A stretch of 64,000 nt of DNA, taken from the NCBI RefSeq assembly GCF_029714305.1, contig NZ_CP121647.1, positions 5,414,501 through 5,478,500 of the forward strand, given 5' to 3'. This document shows, one piece after another, positions 1-9,322 of the stretch. The position numbers and the translations under genes are program-made. Each line of letters starts with the position of its first letter. Position 1 is the stretch's first letter. Under the pieces are notes generated by a model. It saw nothing but the letters and a program-made list of their open reading frames with translations. It was not told where the DNA came from and made no database searches. The DNA is from Bradyrhizobium sp. CB3481 (GTDB lineage: Bacteria; Pseudomonadota; Alphaproteobacteria; Rhizobiales; Xanthobacteraceae).

Positions 1-584
1 TCGTATCGATCCGCGATCGCGACCAGGTCTTTAAGCGGCGCGAAATCGCCGTCCATGCTGTAGAGACTTTCGACCACTATCCACACCCGGCCTGTTCCGC
101 CCTTGGTCCGCCAGTCGCGAATTGTGTTCTCGACCGACTGGGGTTCGTTATGAGCGCTCATCCGAAAGTCGGCCCGGCCAGCACGCGCGCCTTCGTGGAT
201 ACTCGCGTGCACGAGCGAATCGAGGACCAGCAAATCGCCTCGCTGCGGCAGCGTTGTCAGGAGAGCAAAATTTGCGACATAGCCGCCGCCAAAGAAAAGC
301 GCCCTCTCCGCCCCAAAGAACTTGGCAGCTTCCGCTTCGAGACTTTCGTGCTCCTCGCAATTGCCGCGCAAAAGCCGCGAGCCGCCCGCTCCGATCGGTG
401 TGCCGGCCTCGAGCGCGGCCAAAACGGCCTTTTTCATGCGAGGCGCGCTCGCGAGCGCCAGGTAATCGTTTGATGCGAAATCGATGCCTGCGCGCGGCTT
501 GAGGCTGCGCAGCCGGTTATCTTCTTTCAGGGTGTGCAAGGCGGTGACATAATCGGCCACTTTGGCCGCATGGATTGATTTCAT
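1..584 (-). CDS. bioF: 8-amino-7-oxononanoate synthase, N-terminal part (cut by window edge)
   Basis: BioF condenses pimeloyl thioester with alanine to 8-amino-7-oxononanoate, the first committed step of biotin ring assembly, using PLP in the cytosol. The minus strand is open from ATG at 584 to the window edge, giving 194 residues. It shows the family's early features: FASNDYLALA, GAGGSRLLRGN near residue 70, and SMDGDFAPL near residue 180. The PLP lysine lies beyond the edge. It is the last visible gene of a bioB-panD-bioF run, 83 nt after panD. The wider alpha-oxoamine synthase family includes KBL, but the biotin context fits BioF. Confidence 0.88.
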   Translation of the reverse strand, partial: MKSIHAAKVADYVTALHTLKEDNRLRSLKPRAGIDFASNDYLALASAPRMKKAVLAALEAGTPIGAGGSRLLRGNCEEHESLEAEAAKFFGAERALFFGGGYVANFALLTTLPQRGDLLVLDSLVHASIHEGARAGRADFRMSAHNEPQSVENTIRDWRTKGGTGRVWIVVESLYSMDGDFAPLKDLVAIADRY

Positions 585-667
585 TCTTCACTCGCAGAGT
601 AGCCGTCAATCGCGCAAAAGTTCTGATGGCCGCAAGAAAACGACGGTTCAGCACCGGCCCCTCAGCT

Positions 668-1021
668 TCAATGCGGCACGATGCGATTTTCTAGATCAAC
701 CCGCACAACGTGTGGTCTAAAGGATTTGGCTTCCGCCTCATCAAAGGAGGCATATGCAACGATAGTAATTTTGTCTCCGGGCATCGCGAGTCGCGCGGCC
801 GCACCGTTCAGGTCTATGTTGCCCGACCGCCGGGGCGCTTCGGTGATATAGGTGCCGAAGCGCGCCCCGGTTTCGATGTTGTAGATTTCGACGCGTTCGT
901 TGATCATGAAGCCTGCCGCGTCCAGCAGCGCACGATCGATTGATATCGAGCTTTCAGAGTGCAGATCGGCTTCAGTCACCGAGGCAGGATGGATCTTGCC
1001 TTTCATCAACGTAATATGCAT
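668..1021 (-). CDS. panD: Aspartate 1-decarboxylase
   Basis: PanD makes beta-alanine from aspartate for pantothenate synthesis. The 117-residue product has the family's length and order: [14 protein letters not shown] at the N-terminus, ADLH before the processing site, NGAAA, GD-ITIVAY and RPHVVRVD. PanD is a proenzyme that cleaves itself between Gly24 and Ser25 to form a pyruvoyl cofactor. Here the site reads [10 protein letters not shown] where LHYEGSCAID is usual, so Ser25 is kept but Gly24 is Ser and Tyr22 is Ser. A ribosome site AGGTGA sits 5 nt before ATG. It lies 48 nt after bioB and is probably co-transcribed with it, hence likely under BioR control. Confidence 0.9.
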   Translation of the reverse strand: MHITLMKGKIHPASVTEADLHSESSISIDRALLDAAGFMINERVEIYNIETGARFGTYITEAPRRSGNIDLNGAAARLAMPGDKITIVAYASFDEAEAKSFRPHVVRVDLENRIVPH

Positions 1022-1069
1022 TAGTCACCTACACTGGAGTTTAGCGTACAGCGTGTTCGCTGCCCTGTT

Positions 1070-2065
1070 TCACTTAAGGCAAAGCGCGGATGTGATGCCG
1101 AGCCGGGCCAGCAAATTCGCGTCGCGGTTGGCTTCCGGGTTCTTGGTGGTCAACAGCACATCGCCGATGAAGATCGAATTCGCGCCGGCCAAGAAGCACA
1201 GCGCCTGCAGTTCATCGCTCATGTACTGTCGCCCGGCGGACAACCGCACTACGCTCTTCGGCATCATGATGCGGGCGGTCGCTACCAGCCGCACCAGCGC
1301 GATCGGATCGGGGCGGTCGGCGGTGGCATTGACCGGCACGCCCTTGACCTCGTTCCAAAGGTTGATCGGCACGCTTTCTGGAGGTTTTCGGAGGTTGGCG
1401 AGCAGCACCAGCATGCCAAGCCTGTCCTCGAGACGCTCGCCCATGCCAATAATGCCGCCGCTACACACGTTGATGCCGGCCTGGCGCACATATTCAAGTG
1501 TGTCGATGCGGTCCTGTAGGGTGCGGGTGGTGATGATCTTGCCGTAGAACTCGGGCGAAGTGTCGACATTGTGATTGTAGAAGTCGAGTCCGGCCTCAAA
1601 GAGCCGTGCGGCCTGCTTCGGCGTCAGCATGCCGAGCGTGACGCAGGTTTCCATGCCAAGACCTTTCACCGCGCTGATCATGTCGCAGATCTGATCGAGA
1701 TCGCGGTCCTTTGGACTGCGCCAGGCCGCGACCATGCAGAAGCGCCTCGCGCCGGCTTCCTTCGCGCGCTTTGCGGTGGCAACCACGTCGGCGCAATCCA
1801 TTAGACGGGTGGCCTTCAGGCCCGTGTCGTAATGGGCGCTCTGCGAGCAGTAGGCGCAGTCTTCCGGACAGCCGCCCGTCTTGATGCTGAGTAGGCTAGC
1901 GGTTTCGATATGGTTTGGATCGAAGTTGCTGCGATGAACGCTCTGCGCCTGGCACATCAAGTCGGCAAACGGCAAGCTATAGAGCGCTTCGGCCTCGGCG
2001 CGCTCCCACTCACCGCGGGCTGGCGTGCTATCGCTATCGTTCCGTATCGCTCCCACAGCAATCAT
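1070..2065 (-). CDS. bioB: Biotin synthase
   Basis: BioB is a radical-SAM enzyme that inserts sulfur into dethiobiotin. The 331-residue form from ATG 2065 shows the [4Fe-4S] motif C66-PED-C70-AY-C73, then YNHN(V)[19 protein letters not shown] and RLSAGR, all family hallmarks. ATG 2065 is preferred because GGAGGG lies 9 nt upstream. An in-frame ATG at 2098 and TTG at 2113 would put coding sequence across the BioR-like boxes. It is first in the bioB-panD-bioF run and divergent from bioR. Confidence 0.95.
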   Translation of the reverse strand: MIAVGAIRNDSDSTPARGEWERAEAEALYSLPFADLMCQAQSVHRSNFDPNHIETASLLSIKTGGCPEDCAYCSQSAHYDTGLKATRLMDCADVVATAKRAKEAGARRFCMVAAWRSPKDRDLDQICDMISAVKGLGMETCVTLGMLTPKQAARLFEAGLDFYNHNVDTSPEFYGKIITTRTLQDRIDTLEYVRQAGINVCSGGIIGMGERLEDRLGMLVLLANLRKPPESVPINLWNEVKGVPVNATADRPDPIALVRLVATARIMMPKSVVRLSAGRQYMSDELQALCFLAGANSIFIGDVLLTTKNPEANRDANLLARLGITSALCLK

Positions 2066-2094
2066 TTGGACTTGCCCTCCGTCCCGGGAATCAA

Positions 2095-2126
2095 TCATAG
2101 ATAATGAGAGCAATTATCTACGATAA
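2095..2126. promoter_or_regulatory. BioR-type operator pair in front of bioB
   Basis: TCATAGATAA at 2095-2104 (on the bioB strand TTATCTATGA) differs at one position from TTATCTATAA, the BioR box known in alphaproteobacteria. TTATCTACGATAA at 2114-2126 is a second, weaker match and is itself a near-palindrome. ATAGATAAT and ATTATCTA also form an inverted repeat around them. The sites lie 30-60 nt upstream of the preferred bioB start, as expected for repression. The consensus is recalled from family knowledge. Confidence 0.7.
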
Positions 2127-2177
2127 TTTGCTCGAATGGATGCTAACTGATGCGCCAAGTGAACGCACTTGCTTTTA

Positions 2178-2193
2178 TGATAGATAATCTATG
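2178..2193. promoter_or_regulatory. BioR-type operator overlapping the bioR start codon
   Basis: TGATAGATAA at 2178-2187 matches the BioR box with one mismatch. ATAGAT-A-ATCTAT at 2180-2192 is a perfect 6-bp inverted repeat whose last two bases are the AT of the bioR ATG. No Shine-Dalgarno is visible, so the mRNA may be nearly leaderless. Autorepression is the simple reading. Confidence 0.65.
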
Positions 2194-2826
2194 ACGGCCG
2201 ACGAAAATACGACGACGGCGCAGCGGATCGCAGAGTCAATCAGCGAGCGCATTATCAGCGGCGCACTGCAGCCAGACGCCCCACTCCGGCAGGATCACAT
2301 CGCGCGGGAATTCAATTCAAGCCACGTCCCTGTGCGCGAGGCTTTTCGACAACTGGAGGCTCAACATCTTGTCATCGCTGTGCCACGTCGCGGTGTGCGT
2401 GTTGCTCCGCTTGATACCAATTCCGTGAAGGAGATCGCCGAAATGCGTGCGGCGCTCGAGGTGGTCGCCTTGCGTAATGCGGCTCCAAAGCTCACCTCTA
2501 GCCATTTGGCCCGGATCGAGCTCGCGCTGATTGAAGGAGACAACGCTCAGACAATTCAAGATTTTGAGACGGCCAACCGCGCCTTTCACCAAGCGCTGAT
2601 GGCGCCGTGCGCGATGCCGCGCCTGCTCGCCAGTCTCGACGGACTACAGCTTGCGAACTCTCGATTGGTGTTCGCGATGGCACGAAGTAGCGGCTGGCGA
2701 CCGCGGTCCAATCAGGATCACCGCCTAATTCTGCAAGCATTGCGAGCGCGCAACGTGGATCAAGCCTGTAACCTGCTCGCGCGCCACATCCAAACGATTG
2801 AGCGCCTTACCATTCCTGCGTCCTGA
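2191..2826 (+). CDS. bioR: GntR-family biotin repressor
   Basis: The 211-residue product has a GntR winged helix (residues ~8-75, with PLRQDHIAREF and VPVREAFRQLEA) and an FCD-type C-terminal ligand domain (~80-205, with MRAALEVVALRNA and HIQTIERL). In many alphaproteobacteria a GntR/FCD protein, BioR, replaces BirA as repressor of bio genes and sits beside them. Divergence from bioB and TTATCTATAA-like boxes in the shared promoter make that role likely. GntR family membership is clear; the BioR assignment is by context. Confidence 0.82.
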   Translation: MTADENTTTAQRIAESISERIISGALQPDAPLRQDHIAREFNSSHVPVREAFRQLEAQHLVIAVPRRGVRVAPLDTNSVKEIAEMRAALEVVALRNAAPKLTSSHLARIELALIEGDNAQTIQDFETANRAFHQALMAPCAMPRLLASLDGLQLANSRLVFAMARSSGWRPRSNQDHRLILQALRARNVDQACNLLARHIQTIERLTIPAS

Positions 2827-2991
2827 CCGGCAGTGAGATCTGGCGAGTTCCGTTGCAGACCGCGCTCATTGCAAGACCGTCCAAGCAGCGACATCTTGCC
2901 AGCAACGCGGGATATGCGTGCTAGCGTTGCAGCGGGCCCGGTTCCACGATAGTTATGCGGCCTACTTGCGATATCACTTCTCAGGCTACCC

Positions 2992-3297
2992 ATGATCCGT
3001 CACATCGTCTTGTTCACCGCCAAGGATGCAGCCCAGGTCGACAAAATGATCGAAGGCCTTTCCGTTCTCACCACAATCCCGCACGCCCGCCGGCTCGAGG
3101 TTGCTCGCAACCGCAAGACCGACCAACTCGGTAACGAGATCGACGTCGTGGTTTATGGTGAGTTCGACAACGAGGCGGATCTCGCAGCTTATAAAGCGCA
3201 CGATCTGTACCAGGAATCGATCAGTCGGGTACGACCACTCCGCGAACTGCGGTTCGCGGCCGACTATAACGTGTCAACAGATGTGCGTTTTGTCTGA
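2992..3297 (+). CDS. Dabb (stress-responsive alpha/beta barrel) domain protein
   Basis: A 101-residue cytosolic protein beginning MIRHIVLFTAKD, with LEVARN and YGEFDNEADLAAYKAHDLY. This is the dimeric ferredoxin-like Dabb fold (the HIV.F motif, a central E.D..AYK.H helix). Family members range from heat-stable plant proteins to small cyclases or monooxygenase-like enzymes, so no reaction can be assigned. It stands alone between bioR and pabB with 165 nt of non-coding sequence before it. Confidence 0.75.
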   Translation: MIRHIVLFTAKDAAQVDKMIEGLSVLTTIPHARRLEVARNRKTDQLGNEIDVVVYGEFDNEADLAAYKAHDLYQESISRVRPLRELRFAADYNVSTDVRFV

Positions 3298-3453
3298 ATA
3301 GCAGCGATAATCGAGTTAGTCGGCGCACCGTGTCTACTGGCGGGAGTTATCCCTGATAATCGATCTCAAAAGCTTGCGGATCCGAGAAGAGCGTCACTCT
3401 CGTTGTGGTGAGAATCACAATCAGAGCGCAACTCGCAGCACGCCAACCCTCCA

Positions 3454-4863
3454 GTGACTGACAGGCCGATGCACATCCGAGAACTGCCATGGATTGAGCC
3501 TGTCACAGCGATGGGAAGTCTGGTGCACCGACCGCACCTTACTTTTCTCGATAGCGCGGCAAGACATGAGTTGCTTGGGCGCTACTCATATCTGACCTGC
3601 GACCCATTCAGCACCTTTATAATCGCAGACGGACAGGCGAGCTGCGATGGAGAGGCTCTCGAGGGCGATCCATGGGGAGTTCTTCGCACCCTGCTCGCCA
3701 ACTATCCGCAAGAGCATCGCCTGGATCTCCCGCCATTCCAGGGAGGTGCGGCCGGGTTTCTTGCTTACGATCTGAGTAGGACACTGGAGCGATTGCCGGC
3801 CCCCGCAATTCCCGGTCAGCGTTTGCCCCAATCCGTCCTGCATTTTTACGATGTGGTAATCAGCTACGACCATCGTCACGACAGATGCTGGATCGTTTCG
3901 ACGGGATGGCCGGAGCAGGATCCCGCACGTCGAAGCGAGCGTGCACTTCGGCGAGCTGACGAGTTTGCAGCACTGCTTGCTAGCCCAAAGTCGCCGCGGA
4001 ATGGTCCCGTCGGTCTACTTGGCGGATGGCACTCGAACTTCAGCCGTGACGGCTACATCGCGGCGGTACAGCGCGTCATCGACTTGATTCTGGCTGGAGA
4101 CGCCTTCCAAGCCAACATTGCGCAACGCTTCAGCGCCCGGGTATCGCCCTCATTTGATCCGCTTGCGTTTTACTGCCAGCTGCGCTCATTGAACCCTGCG
4201 CCTTTTGCAGCCCTCTTGCGCTATGGCAAGCTGACGATTGCATCGAGCTCCCCAGAGCGGTTCCTAAAGCTTGATGGACGGCATGTCGAAACGCGCCCCA
4301 TCAAAGGTACAATTGCGCGCTCCGCCGATTCCAACGAGGACAAGCGTCGCGCTGGAATCCTAGTCGCGTCCGAAAAGGACCGTGCCGAGAACATTATGAT
4401 CGTCGACCTCCTGCGTAACGATCTGTCGCGCGTCTGCACTCCGCATTCGGTCGAGGTTCCACTGCTGTGCGACCTCGAATCCTATGCCTCAGTACACCAC
4501 CTCGTCTCGATCGTAAGGGGGGAGCTTGCAGGAGACCAAGACGCCGTCACCCTTTTGCGAGCTTGCTTTCCGGGCGGCTCCATTACGGGGGCGCCAAAGG
4601 TGCGGTCGATGGAGATTATTGCCGAAATCGAGCGTGTGACGCGTGATGTTTATTGCGGGGCGATCGGCTTCATCGGCTTCAATGGGCGTATGGATACGAA
4701 CATTGCGATCCGCACTGTTACGATCGACGAAGGTTTGGCCGTTTTTCATGCAGGCGGCGGGATAACGGCAATGTCGGATCCACAGGCCGAATACGAGGAG
4801 ACGCTCGCCAAGGCGCAGCGCATCTTTGATGCATTTCGTCCTGCAACATCTGGTGCATTTTGA
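3454..4863 (+). CDS. pabB: Aminodeoxychorismate synthase component I
   Basis: PabB aminates chorismate to 4-amino-4-deoxychorismate for folate synthesis. The 469-residue protein carries an N-terminal anthranilate-synthase-like region (~15-150) and the chorismate-binding domain (~195-460). RPIKGT at 281-286 contains Lys284, the lysine nucleophile position that marks PabB rather than TrpE (which has Ala there). Other motifs are FQANIAQRF, SSSPERF, IMIVDLLRNDL, GGSITGAPK and HAGGGI. The start is GTG 3454 or ATG 3469. Its stop overlaps the start of pabA by 4 nt, so the two are translationally coupled. Confidence 0.88.
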   Translation: MTDRPMHIRELPWIEPVTAMGSLVHRPHLTFLDSAARHELLGRYSYLTCDPFSTFIIADGQASCDGEALEGDPWGVLRTLLANYPQEHRLDLPPFQGGAAGFLAYDLSRTLERLPAPAIPGQRLPQSVLHFYDVVISYDHRHDRCWIVSTGWPEQDPARRSERALRRADEFAALLASPKSPRNGPVGLLGGWHSNFSRDGYIAAVQRVIDLILAGDAFQANIAQRFSARVSPSFDPLAFYCQLRSLNPAPFAALLRYGKLTIASSSPERFLKLDGRHVETRPIKGTIARSADSNEDKRRAGILVASEKDRAENIMIVDLLRNDLSRVCTPHSVEVPLLCDLESYASVHHLVSIVRGELAGDQDAVTLLRACFPGGSITGAPKVRSMEIIAEIERVTRDVYCGAIGFIGFNGRMDTNIAIRTVTIDEGLAVFHAGGGITAMSDPQAEYEETLAKAQRIFDAFRPATSGAF

Positions 4864-5438
4864 TCCTCGTCATCGACAACTACGATTCTTTCGTCTTCAA
4901 CATTGCCCGTTATTTCCGGAAACTTGGTGAAGAGACGGAGGTGATCCGGAACGACGCGCTGACCGTCAACGATCTTATTGGTCTCAAGCCGCGCGCAGTG
5001 GTCATTTCGCCTGGTCCCTGCACTCCAATGGAGGCTGGAATATCCACGGCCGTCGTCCGCGAACTTTCAGGTCGCGTGCCAATTCTCGGCATCTGTCTCG
5101 GACACCAGTGTATTGGGAGCGTGTTCGGCGGGCGCGTAGTGCGTGCACGTCGCCCCATGCACGGACGGGCTTCTCATATAACTCATGACGGCCGGGGACT
5201 ATTCTCGGGACTCTCATCCCCGCTTTCCGTCGGACGCTACCATTCTCTTGTTGTTCAGCTCGATGAGATATGTGCCTCGCATCTCAGGGCGACAGCGCGT
5301 TCCGAGGAAGGCGAGATCATGGCCCTCGCACATCGGTACCAATCAACTTACGGTGTGCAGTTCCACCCCGAATCGATACTTACCCAACAAGGGAATGTAC
5401 TGCTTTCGAACTTCTTGCGAATAGCAAGAACTCGCTAG
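4860..5438 (+). CDS. pabA: Aminodeoxychorismate/anthranilate synthase glutamine amidotransferase
   Basis: A 192-residue class I glutamine amidotransferase that supplies ammonia to PabB. It has the DNYDSFVFN start, the nucleophile elbow GICLGHQ (Cys79) and the His169/Glu171 pair in QFHPES, so the catalytic triad is complete. The start is TTG at 4860, overlapping the pabB stop (TTGA). Family members often serve both folate and tryptophan synthesis; the PIKGT-type partner makes the folate role more likely here. Confidence 0.87.
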   Translation: MILVIDNYDSFVFNIARYFRKLGEETEVIRNDALTVNDLIGLKPRAVVISPGPCTPMEAGISTAVVRELSGRVPILGICLGHQCIGSVFGGRVVRARRPMHGRASHITHDGRGLFSGLSSPLSVGRYHSLVVQLDEICASHLRATARSEEGEIMALAHRYQSTYGVQFHPESILTQQGNVLLSNFLRIARTR

Positions 5439-5479
5439 CGTGAGGATGGGATAGCATGGCGCACGTCGGACGTCAGAAA

Positions 5480-6294
5480 TCGGCGCCGGGCCAACCGAGT
5501 TCCACCGCCATGCGGCGGGTGCGGTGATGCAGGCCGATTATGCCGGTGGTTGATCCGCAAACCGGCGCACGAGCCGAAGCTCGACCAACCCTTTGCTGCC
5601 ATGGCCGAATACTACGACTTACGATTCTGCGGACCTGCGGCGCAGGCCCCGCGACAAGGACAAGGTTGAAGGCGCGGTGCTGATTGTCGAGCGCTGGATT
5701 TTGGCACGGCTCCCCCACCGGCGGTTCTTCAACTTGGCCGATCTCAACGCCGCGATTGACGATTTGCTCGAGGAGCTGAACAAGCGACCGATGCACCAGA
5801 TCGGGAAATTCCGCCGGCAGATGTTCGAGGAGATCGAGCGGGCTGCGCTGTCGCTGCTGCCCAGCAAGCCGTTCGAATATGCCGAATGGAAAACGCCCGA
5901 GGTCTACCCCGATATCACGTCCAAGTCGAGAAGACCTTTTTGCCGCACCACCTGATCCCTCGTCGGGTGGGACATCCGGCTCACCTAACCGGACTGCCGA
6001 GATCTTCCAGGATTACACGCGTATCGTCAGCCAGTTGGGCCGTTCTTAGCGCGCCGGCTATCTCACCGCAAACGAGCACATGTCCAAAGCCAATCAGCAT
6101 TACGCCATATGGTGTCCGCGGACTTGGTCAAGATGGCGGGGCGGATCGGCGTCAATGCCACCACCCTCGTCGAGCGGATGATGCGTGAGCGCCCGCATCC
6201 CGAGCAGGGTTATCGTTCCGCCAGGGGCATCATCGCCCTGGCCCGGTGCTACGAGCGCGATCGGCTGGAGACGGCCTGCGAGGGGGCTCGCTAA
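5480..6294 (+). pseudogene. IS21-family transposase (IstA) remnant
   Basis: Pieces of the C-terminal half of an IS21 IstA transposase lie in three frames. 5640-5930 encodes [35 protein letters not shown] and [12 protein letters not shown] shifted piece near 5900 holds HVQVEKTF. 6109-6294 encodes TTLVERMMRERPHPEQGYRSA. The N-terminal DDE region is degraded to a trace around 5480-5600. No IstB ATPase follows. It is non-functional and typical of island debris. Confidence 0.75.
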
Positions 6295-6375
6295 AAGCAA
6301 AGCGAGCAGTGCAGCACCTCGACCTCTTTGTGGGCCCATGCTCGGCTCGAACGCTTACATGAGATCCAAGAGCTT

Positions 6376-7065
6376 TCATCGAGCTGTGAGTTCCCAAATA
6401 ATCCGGACGTGCCCCCCTGGAATCGAGGGTCGGAAAATGTGCATATCTCTGACTCGCAGCTTACTCTTATCAATCAAGTTCAGGACGCGGCCAACATCTC
6501 CCTGGTCAGAGAAGAGCACATACATTACAGCCTTATCATTTAGGTGGAGGTGTGCACATTTGAGAGCTGAGGCCATAACGTTATGATCTTCATCGAAGCA
6601 AGAGCGCTCCAGGTCGTCTTTTGCTTTACGATTCCAATAGGGGGCAGCAAAGAGAATGATATCAAATTTTTCACCCGGCTGCAGCCCAGAATAGGTATCG
6701 CTATAGCGCACTTCGGCTCTGTCTGAGTAACCTAATCGCTCGATGTTTATCTTAGTCGTGAGAACGGCTTGCGGATTTATGTCGAGAGCCACCAGAGATG
6801 CTGCGCCGGCACGGAGTGCTGCAAGCCCTAGTACACCTGATCCGCATCCCAGATCGAGCACTGTCGCGCCAGATTCGATGTGCCACCTCGACATCAATGC
6901 ATCGGGACCGTGACTTAGGCGCGGTGACAAAACGCCAGGCAGGATGTGTAGGGGCAGGCCACTTACTTCCACATCGTGCGCGCGTTCGCATAATCGGAGT
7001 TCGGCTAGCATAGCATCTACGTCCGTCGTTTGGCGCCGTACAGATACGCCTATCGGGGCAGTCAT
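6376..7065 (-). CDS. Class I SAM-dependent methyltransferase (HemK/PrmC-like)
   Basis: A 229-residue product with motif I VLDLGCGSGVLG (69-80), acidic motif II ALDINPQA (Asp93), and FAAPYWN at 138-143 in the place of the NPPY motif of N-methyltransferases acting on protein or nucleic-acid amides. The N-terminal ~60 residues are a small substrate-side region. The target is unknown. It stands alone, so context does not help. The methyltransferase fold is clear; the PrmC-like label is tentative because NPPY is altered. Confidence 0.75.
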   Translation of the reverse strand: MTAPIGVSVRRQTTDVDAMLAELRLCERAHDVEVSGLPLHILPGVLSPRLSHGPDALMSRWHIESGATVLDLGCGSGVLGLAALRAGAASLVALDINPQAVLTTKINIERLGYSDRAEVRYSDTYSGLQPGEKFDIILFAAPYWNRKAKDDLERSCFDEDHNVMASALKCAHLHLNDKAVMYVLFSDQGDVGRVLNLIDKSKLRVRDMHIFRPSIPGGHVRIIWELTAR

Positions 7066-7284
7066 CTAACCCTCCATCTCTTCGTGCCAAACAACATCGC
7101 AAGCCGTCGGGACCGATCCGGCGCAGCAGGCCGGCCTAGGTTAACTGCTTCAGCGTGCGGCAGACGGTGGGCTGGGGAGCCAGATAGCCGGCCCCATATC
7201 GCTCTCCATCAACCGACTGCCGACGATAGCGCGGCTGTTCCCGCGCGCTTGTTTTCTCGGAAAATGGACCCACAGGTTTAAAGG

Positions 7285-7405
7285 AGAGCATCGCTCGTCT
7301 TACACGTCTGAATGCACACAGTCCTTACTCGGAGTTGCTGCTCTCAACAGCAACGGTCGTGCCAGCAACGTCCGAGCGCAGTAAACCTCTGATTAGGCTC
7401 GAACA
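7285..7405. repeat. Diverged repeat, copy 1 (copy 2 at 19498-19612)
   Basis: Shares the blocks AGCATCGCTCGTC, CAACAGCAACGG/CAATAGCAACGGGCGTGCCAG and CTGAT.AGGCT in the same order and spacing with 19498-19612. The second copy directly precedes an IS91-type transposase fragment, so this may be a decayed IS-associated end. No coding capacity. Confidence 0.5.
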
Positions 7406-7987
7406 ATTCGCACGCGGTAGGCGACGGCCAGTGTTTTGAACGGGACAGCATTTGTACTGTTGTCGGAAACTAGACGAGGATCGGCGATCGTTTGCGCCCG
7501 AAAGGCGGTCGTTCCGCAGCCTTGTCGCGGCAGCCCGGTGATCGCGAGCAAGTGAGTGAAATGCCGAGCGCGACGGCTCTAACAAACACGAGCTGGATCA
7601 AACCCCTCTCGGCACGGATGGTCGACGGCCTGATCAAATTGGGTAACTTAGTGAGCCGACCGGAGCAAAACCGGCGACCAAGTGGAGAACGCCGCATCGG
7701 ATTGGCAGAGCGCGGCGTCTCGACTCTGCTAGCCCTATCCTCATGTTGCGAAATGCCCCTGACGAGCACCTCTCATCGAACCTGGTACTCGCGCCGGCTG
7801 ATCCGGCCTATTTTCTTTTCCCATGATCCGGAAAACGTGAAGCAGTTTTCGGAAAGGAGGTCTTGTGCGTGGCAAGCCGCAGTAGCGGGTCCACCACGGA
7901 CCGGGCCCGAGCATTCTGATCTACTCTCCCTCCTCGTAGAACAGCTCGAGCGGCAGGCTGACCAGCTATTTGCCGAAGTGGAGCCGT

Positions 7988-8101
7988 TGGTATTACCGCG
8001 TGGGCATCCGTGAACACTCAACAGCTCGGTCTGGGCTGGATGACGGGCCCCGGCAGATCATTAGATCGTGATTGCATTTCCAACGGCTTGTTGACTTCGT
8101 A
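7988..8101 (-). pseudogene. Fragment duplicated from the 5' end of allE
   Basis: Minus-strand residues TDAHAVIP, together with the upstream sequence reading GATTGCATTTCCAACGGCTT on the plus strand, match the start region of the ureidoglycine aminohydrolase pseudogene at 10229-10351 (TDAYAVIPNG). The match stops after about 110 bp. It is a stray partial duplication. Confidence 0.6.
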
Positions 8102-8626
8102 TCGTCGATGCACTCGACCGCCTCACCGGGCACGATCCGTCGTCAGAACCGAGGGGCGCGGCGCTCTTTGCATGAGAGGATAGTCCCTATGCGAAATCCT
8201 CTTACGAGCCCGAACTAAAAACATCCATCGCGTGGGCCAATAATATGCCGATGCTCGACAGAATCAGAATCCTGACAAGAGCCGAATACATGCGCCGCCT
8301 CCATGGCTCGCTTCCTCCCTTCTGCGCGACCGCTTACACACCTCGAATTGATTGCTGACCACGAACTGAGTTCGCAGCAAACTGATCAGTCTGAGCATAG
8401 CGGCTAGCTGCCAAGGTGTGGAACGATCAAAGATAGAAGATAGAAAACCCAGCTGTTCTGTTCCAACCCGCGTGATAAGCGCCGCTGATAGCGCGCTGGT
8501 GACCGAAAGCCCCGTGTGGCTAATGTGCAACGGGTATTTGGTTTCCGCGCGGGAATGTCCGTAACGTACGCTCCGGCCCTTGAGGTGCCGGTAACATCCA
8601 CGCGCAAGAATTTGCGGGGCGTACGG

Positions 8627-8818
8627 ATGAACTTTTCAAGCTCGAAAGATGAGGGCTTATTGTCTCTTTGGGAGAGTGTGCGGCGGCAAGTGTTGGCCGA
8701 TCGCGCGAACGGCGGATGCTGCCGCTTTGTTGGTAATAATCTGCGCACCTATGCTGAATTGCTTTGTTTGGAAATGGACCGGCGGGAGCTGAAGTATACC
8801 CCGATCAATTGGTCTTGA
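8627..8818 (+). CDS. Small hypothetical protein (63 aa)
   Basis: From ATG 8627 a 63-residue polypeptide starts MNFSSSKDEGLLSLWESVR and ends EMDRRELKYTPINWS. The charged C-terminal helix plus the YTPI.W tail resembles a family of tiny hypotheticals I associate with Bradyrhizobium symbiosis islands. The frame is open further upstream to 8516. Function unknown. The next small gene begins 11-24 nt downstream, suggesting a pair. Confidence 0.5.
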   Translation: MNFSSSKDEGLLSLWESVRRQVLADRANGGCCRFVGNNLRTYAELLCLEMDRRELKYTPINWS

Positions 8819-8841
8819 TTGGCCACTCCATGGGCATCCCG

Positions 8842-9037
8842 ATGAACGACCTGCAGAAGCAGTTGGAAAAGCTCCGAACCGATGCAGCCGAATGCAAATT
8901 GATCAGTGATCTAGCAACAGACCTGCAAAAGCGAGCGAGAGCTGTTCGGAAGGCTTGCGAACCATTTAAGGGTCCTGGCGTCCGAGGTCGAGCGAGCCAT
9001 TGCGGCGAAAGTCTCTGACAGCGAAACGAACCGATAA
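8842..9037 (+). pseudogene. Small hypothetical protein with 4-bp duplication frameshift
   Basis: Begins MNDLQKQLEKLRTDAAECKL, a helical coiled-coil-like protein. At about 8932 the DNA reads AAGCGAGCGAGAG; removing one GCGA restores the frame to give KRELFGRLANHLRVLASEVERAI and a stop at 9037. As written the frame instead runs on to 9018 with an unrelated tail. A direct GCGA duplication therefore probably inactivated or altered it. Confidence 0.55.
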
Positions 9038-9292
9038 CGGTTTCGCGATCGCCACGGATTGGCTCTGGGTAGATGAGTGCGGCACATTGAAATTCACGCG
9101 GGCGGTAGCGAGCTGTTCGCCTGAGCCAAGCAGCATCAAATCAGTCCTGGCGGGGACTAATTCTGTTTTGACGCACTGGGCAAAAACATGGGCGCCTTAA
9201 GCCACAGCTCGTTTTGGTGTTCTCCCGGATAGACCCGGTCGAGCGTCGTTCAAAACGACCCCATTCCTAACCAAGTCATATACTTGCATTCG

Positions 9293-9322
9293 CCCGACGG
9301 ATTTTCGCGTCGGGCTTTTGCT
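9293..9322. terminator. Probable Rho-independent terminator
   Basis: A 7-bp perfect stem CCCGACG/CGTCGGG (9293-9299 and 9308-9314) with an 8-nt loop is followed by CTTTTGCTTT. It could end plus-strand transcription from the small genes upstream. Confidence 0.6.

Larger units (their letters stand above)
7066..8626. other. Gene-poor stretch with decayed repeats
   Basis: About 1.5 kb without a convincing gene. It contains a diverged repeat at 7285-7405 shared with 19498-19612, and a partial copy of the allE 5' region at 7988-8101. The open frames on both strands here have compositions and codon patterns that resemble no known protein. Confidence 0.5.

Noticed and set aside
122..502. Plus-strand frames in the first 600 bases
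   Set aside because: They lie antisense to bioF, whose coding pattern is unambiguous.
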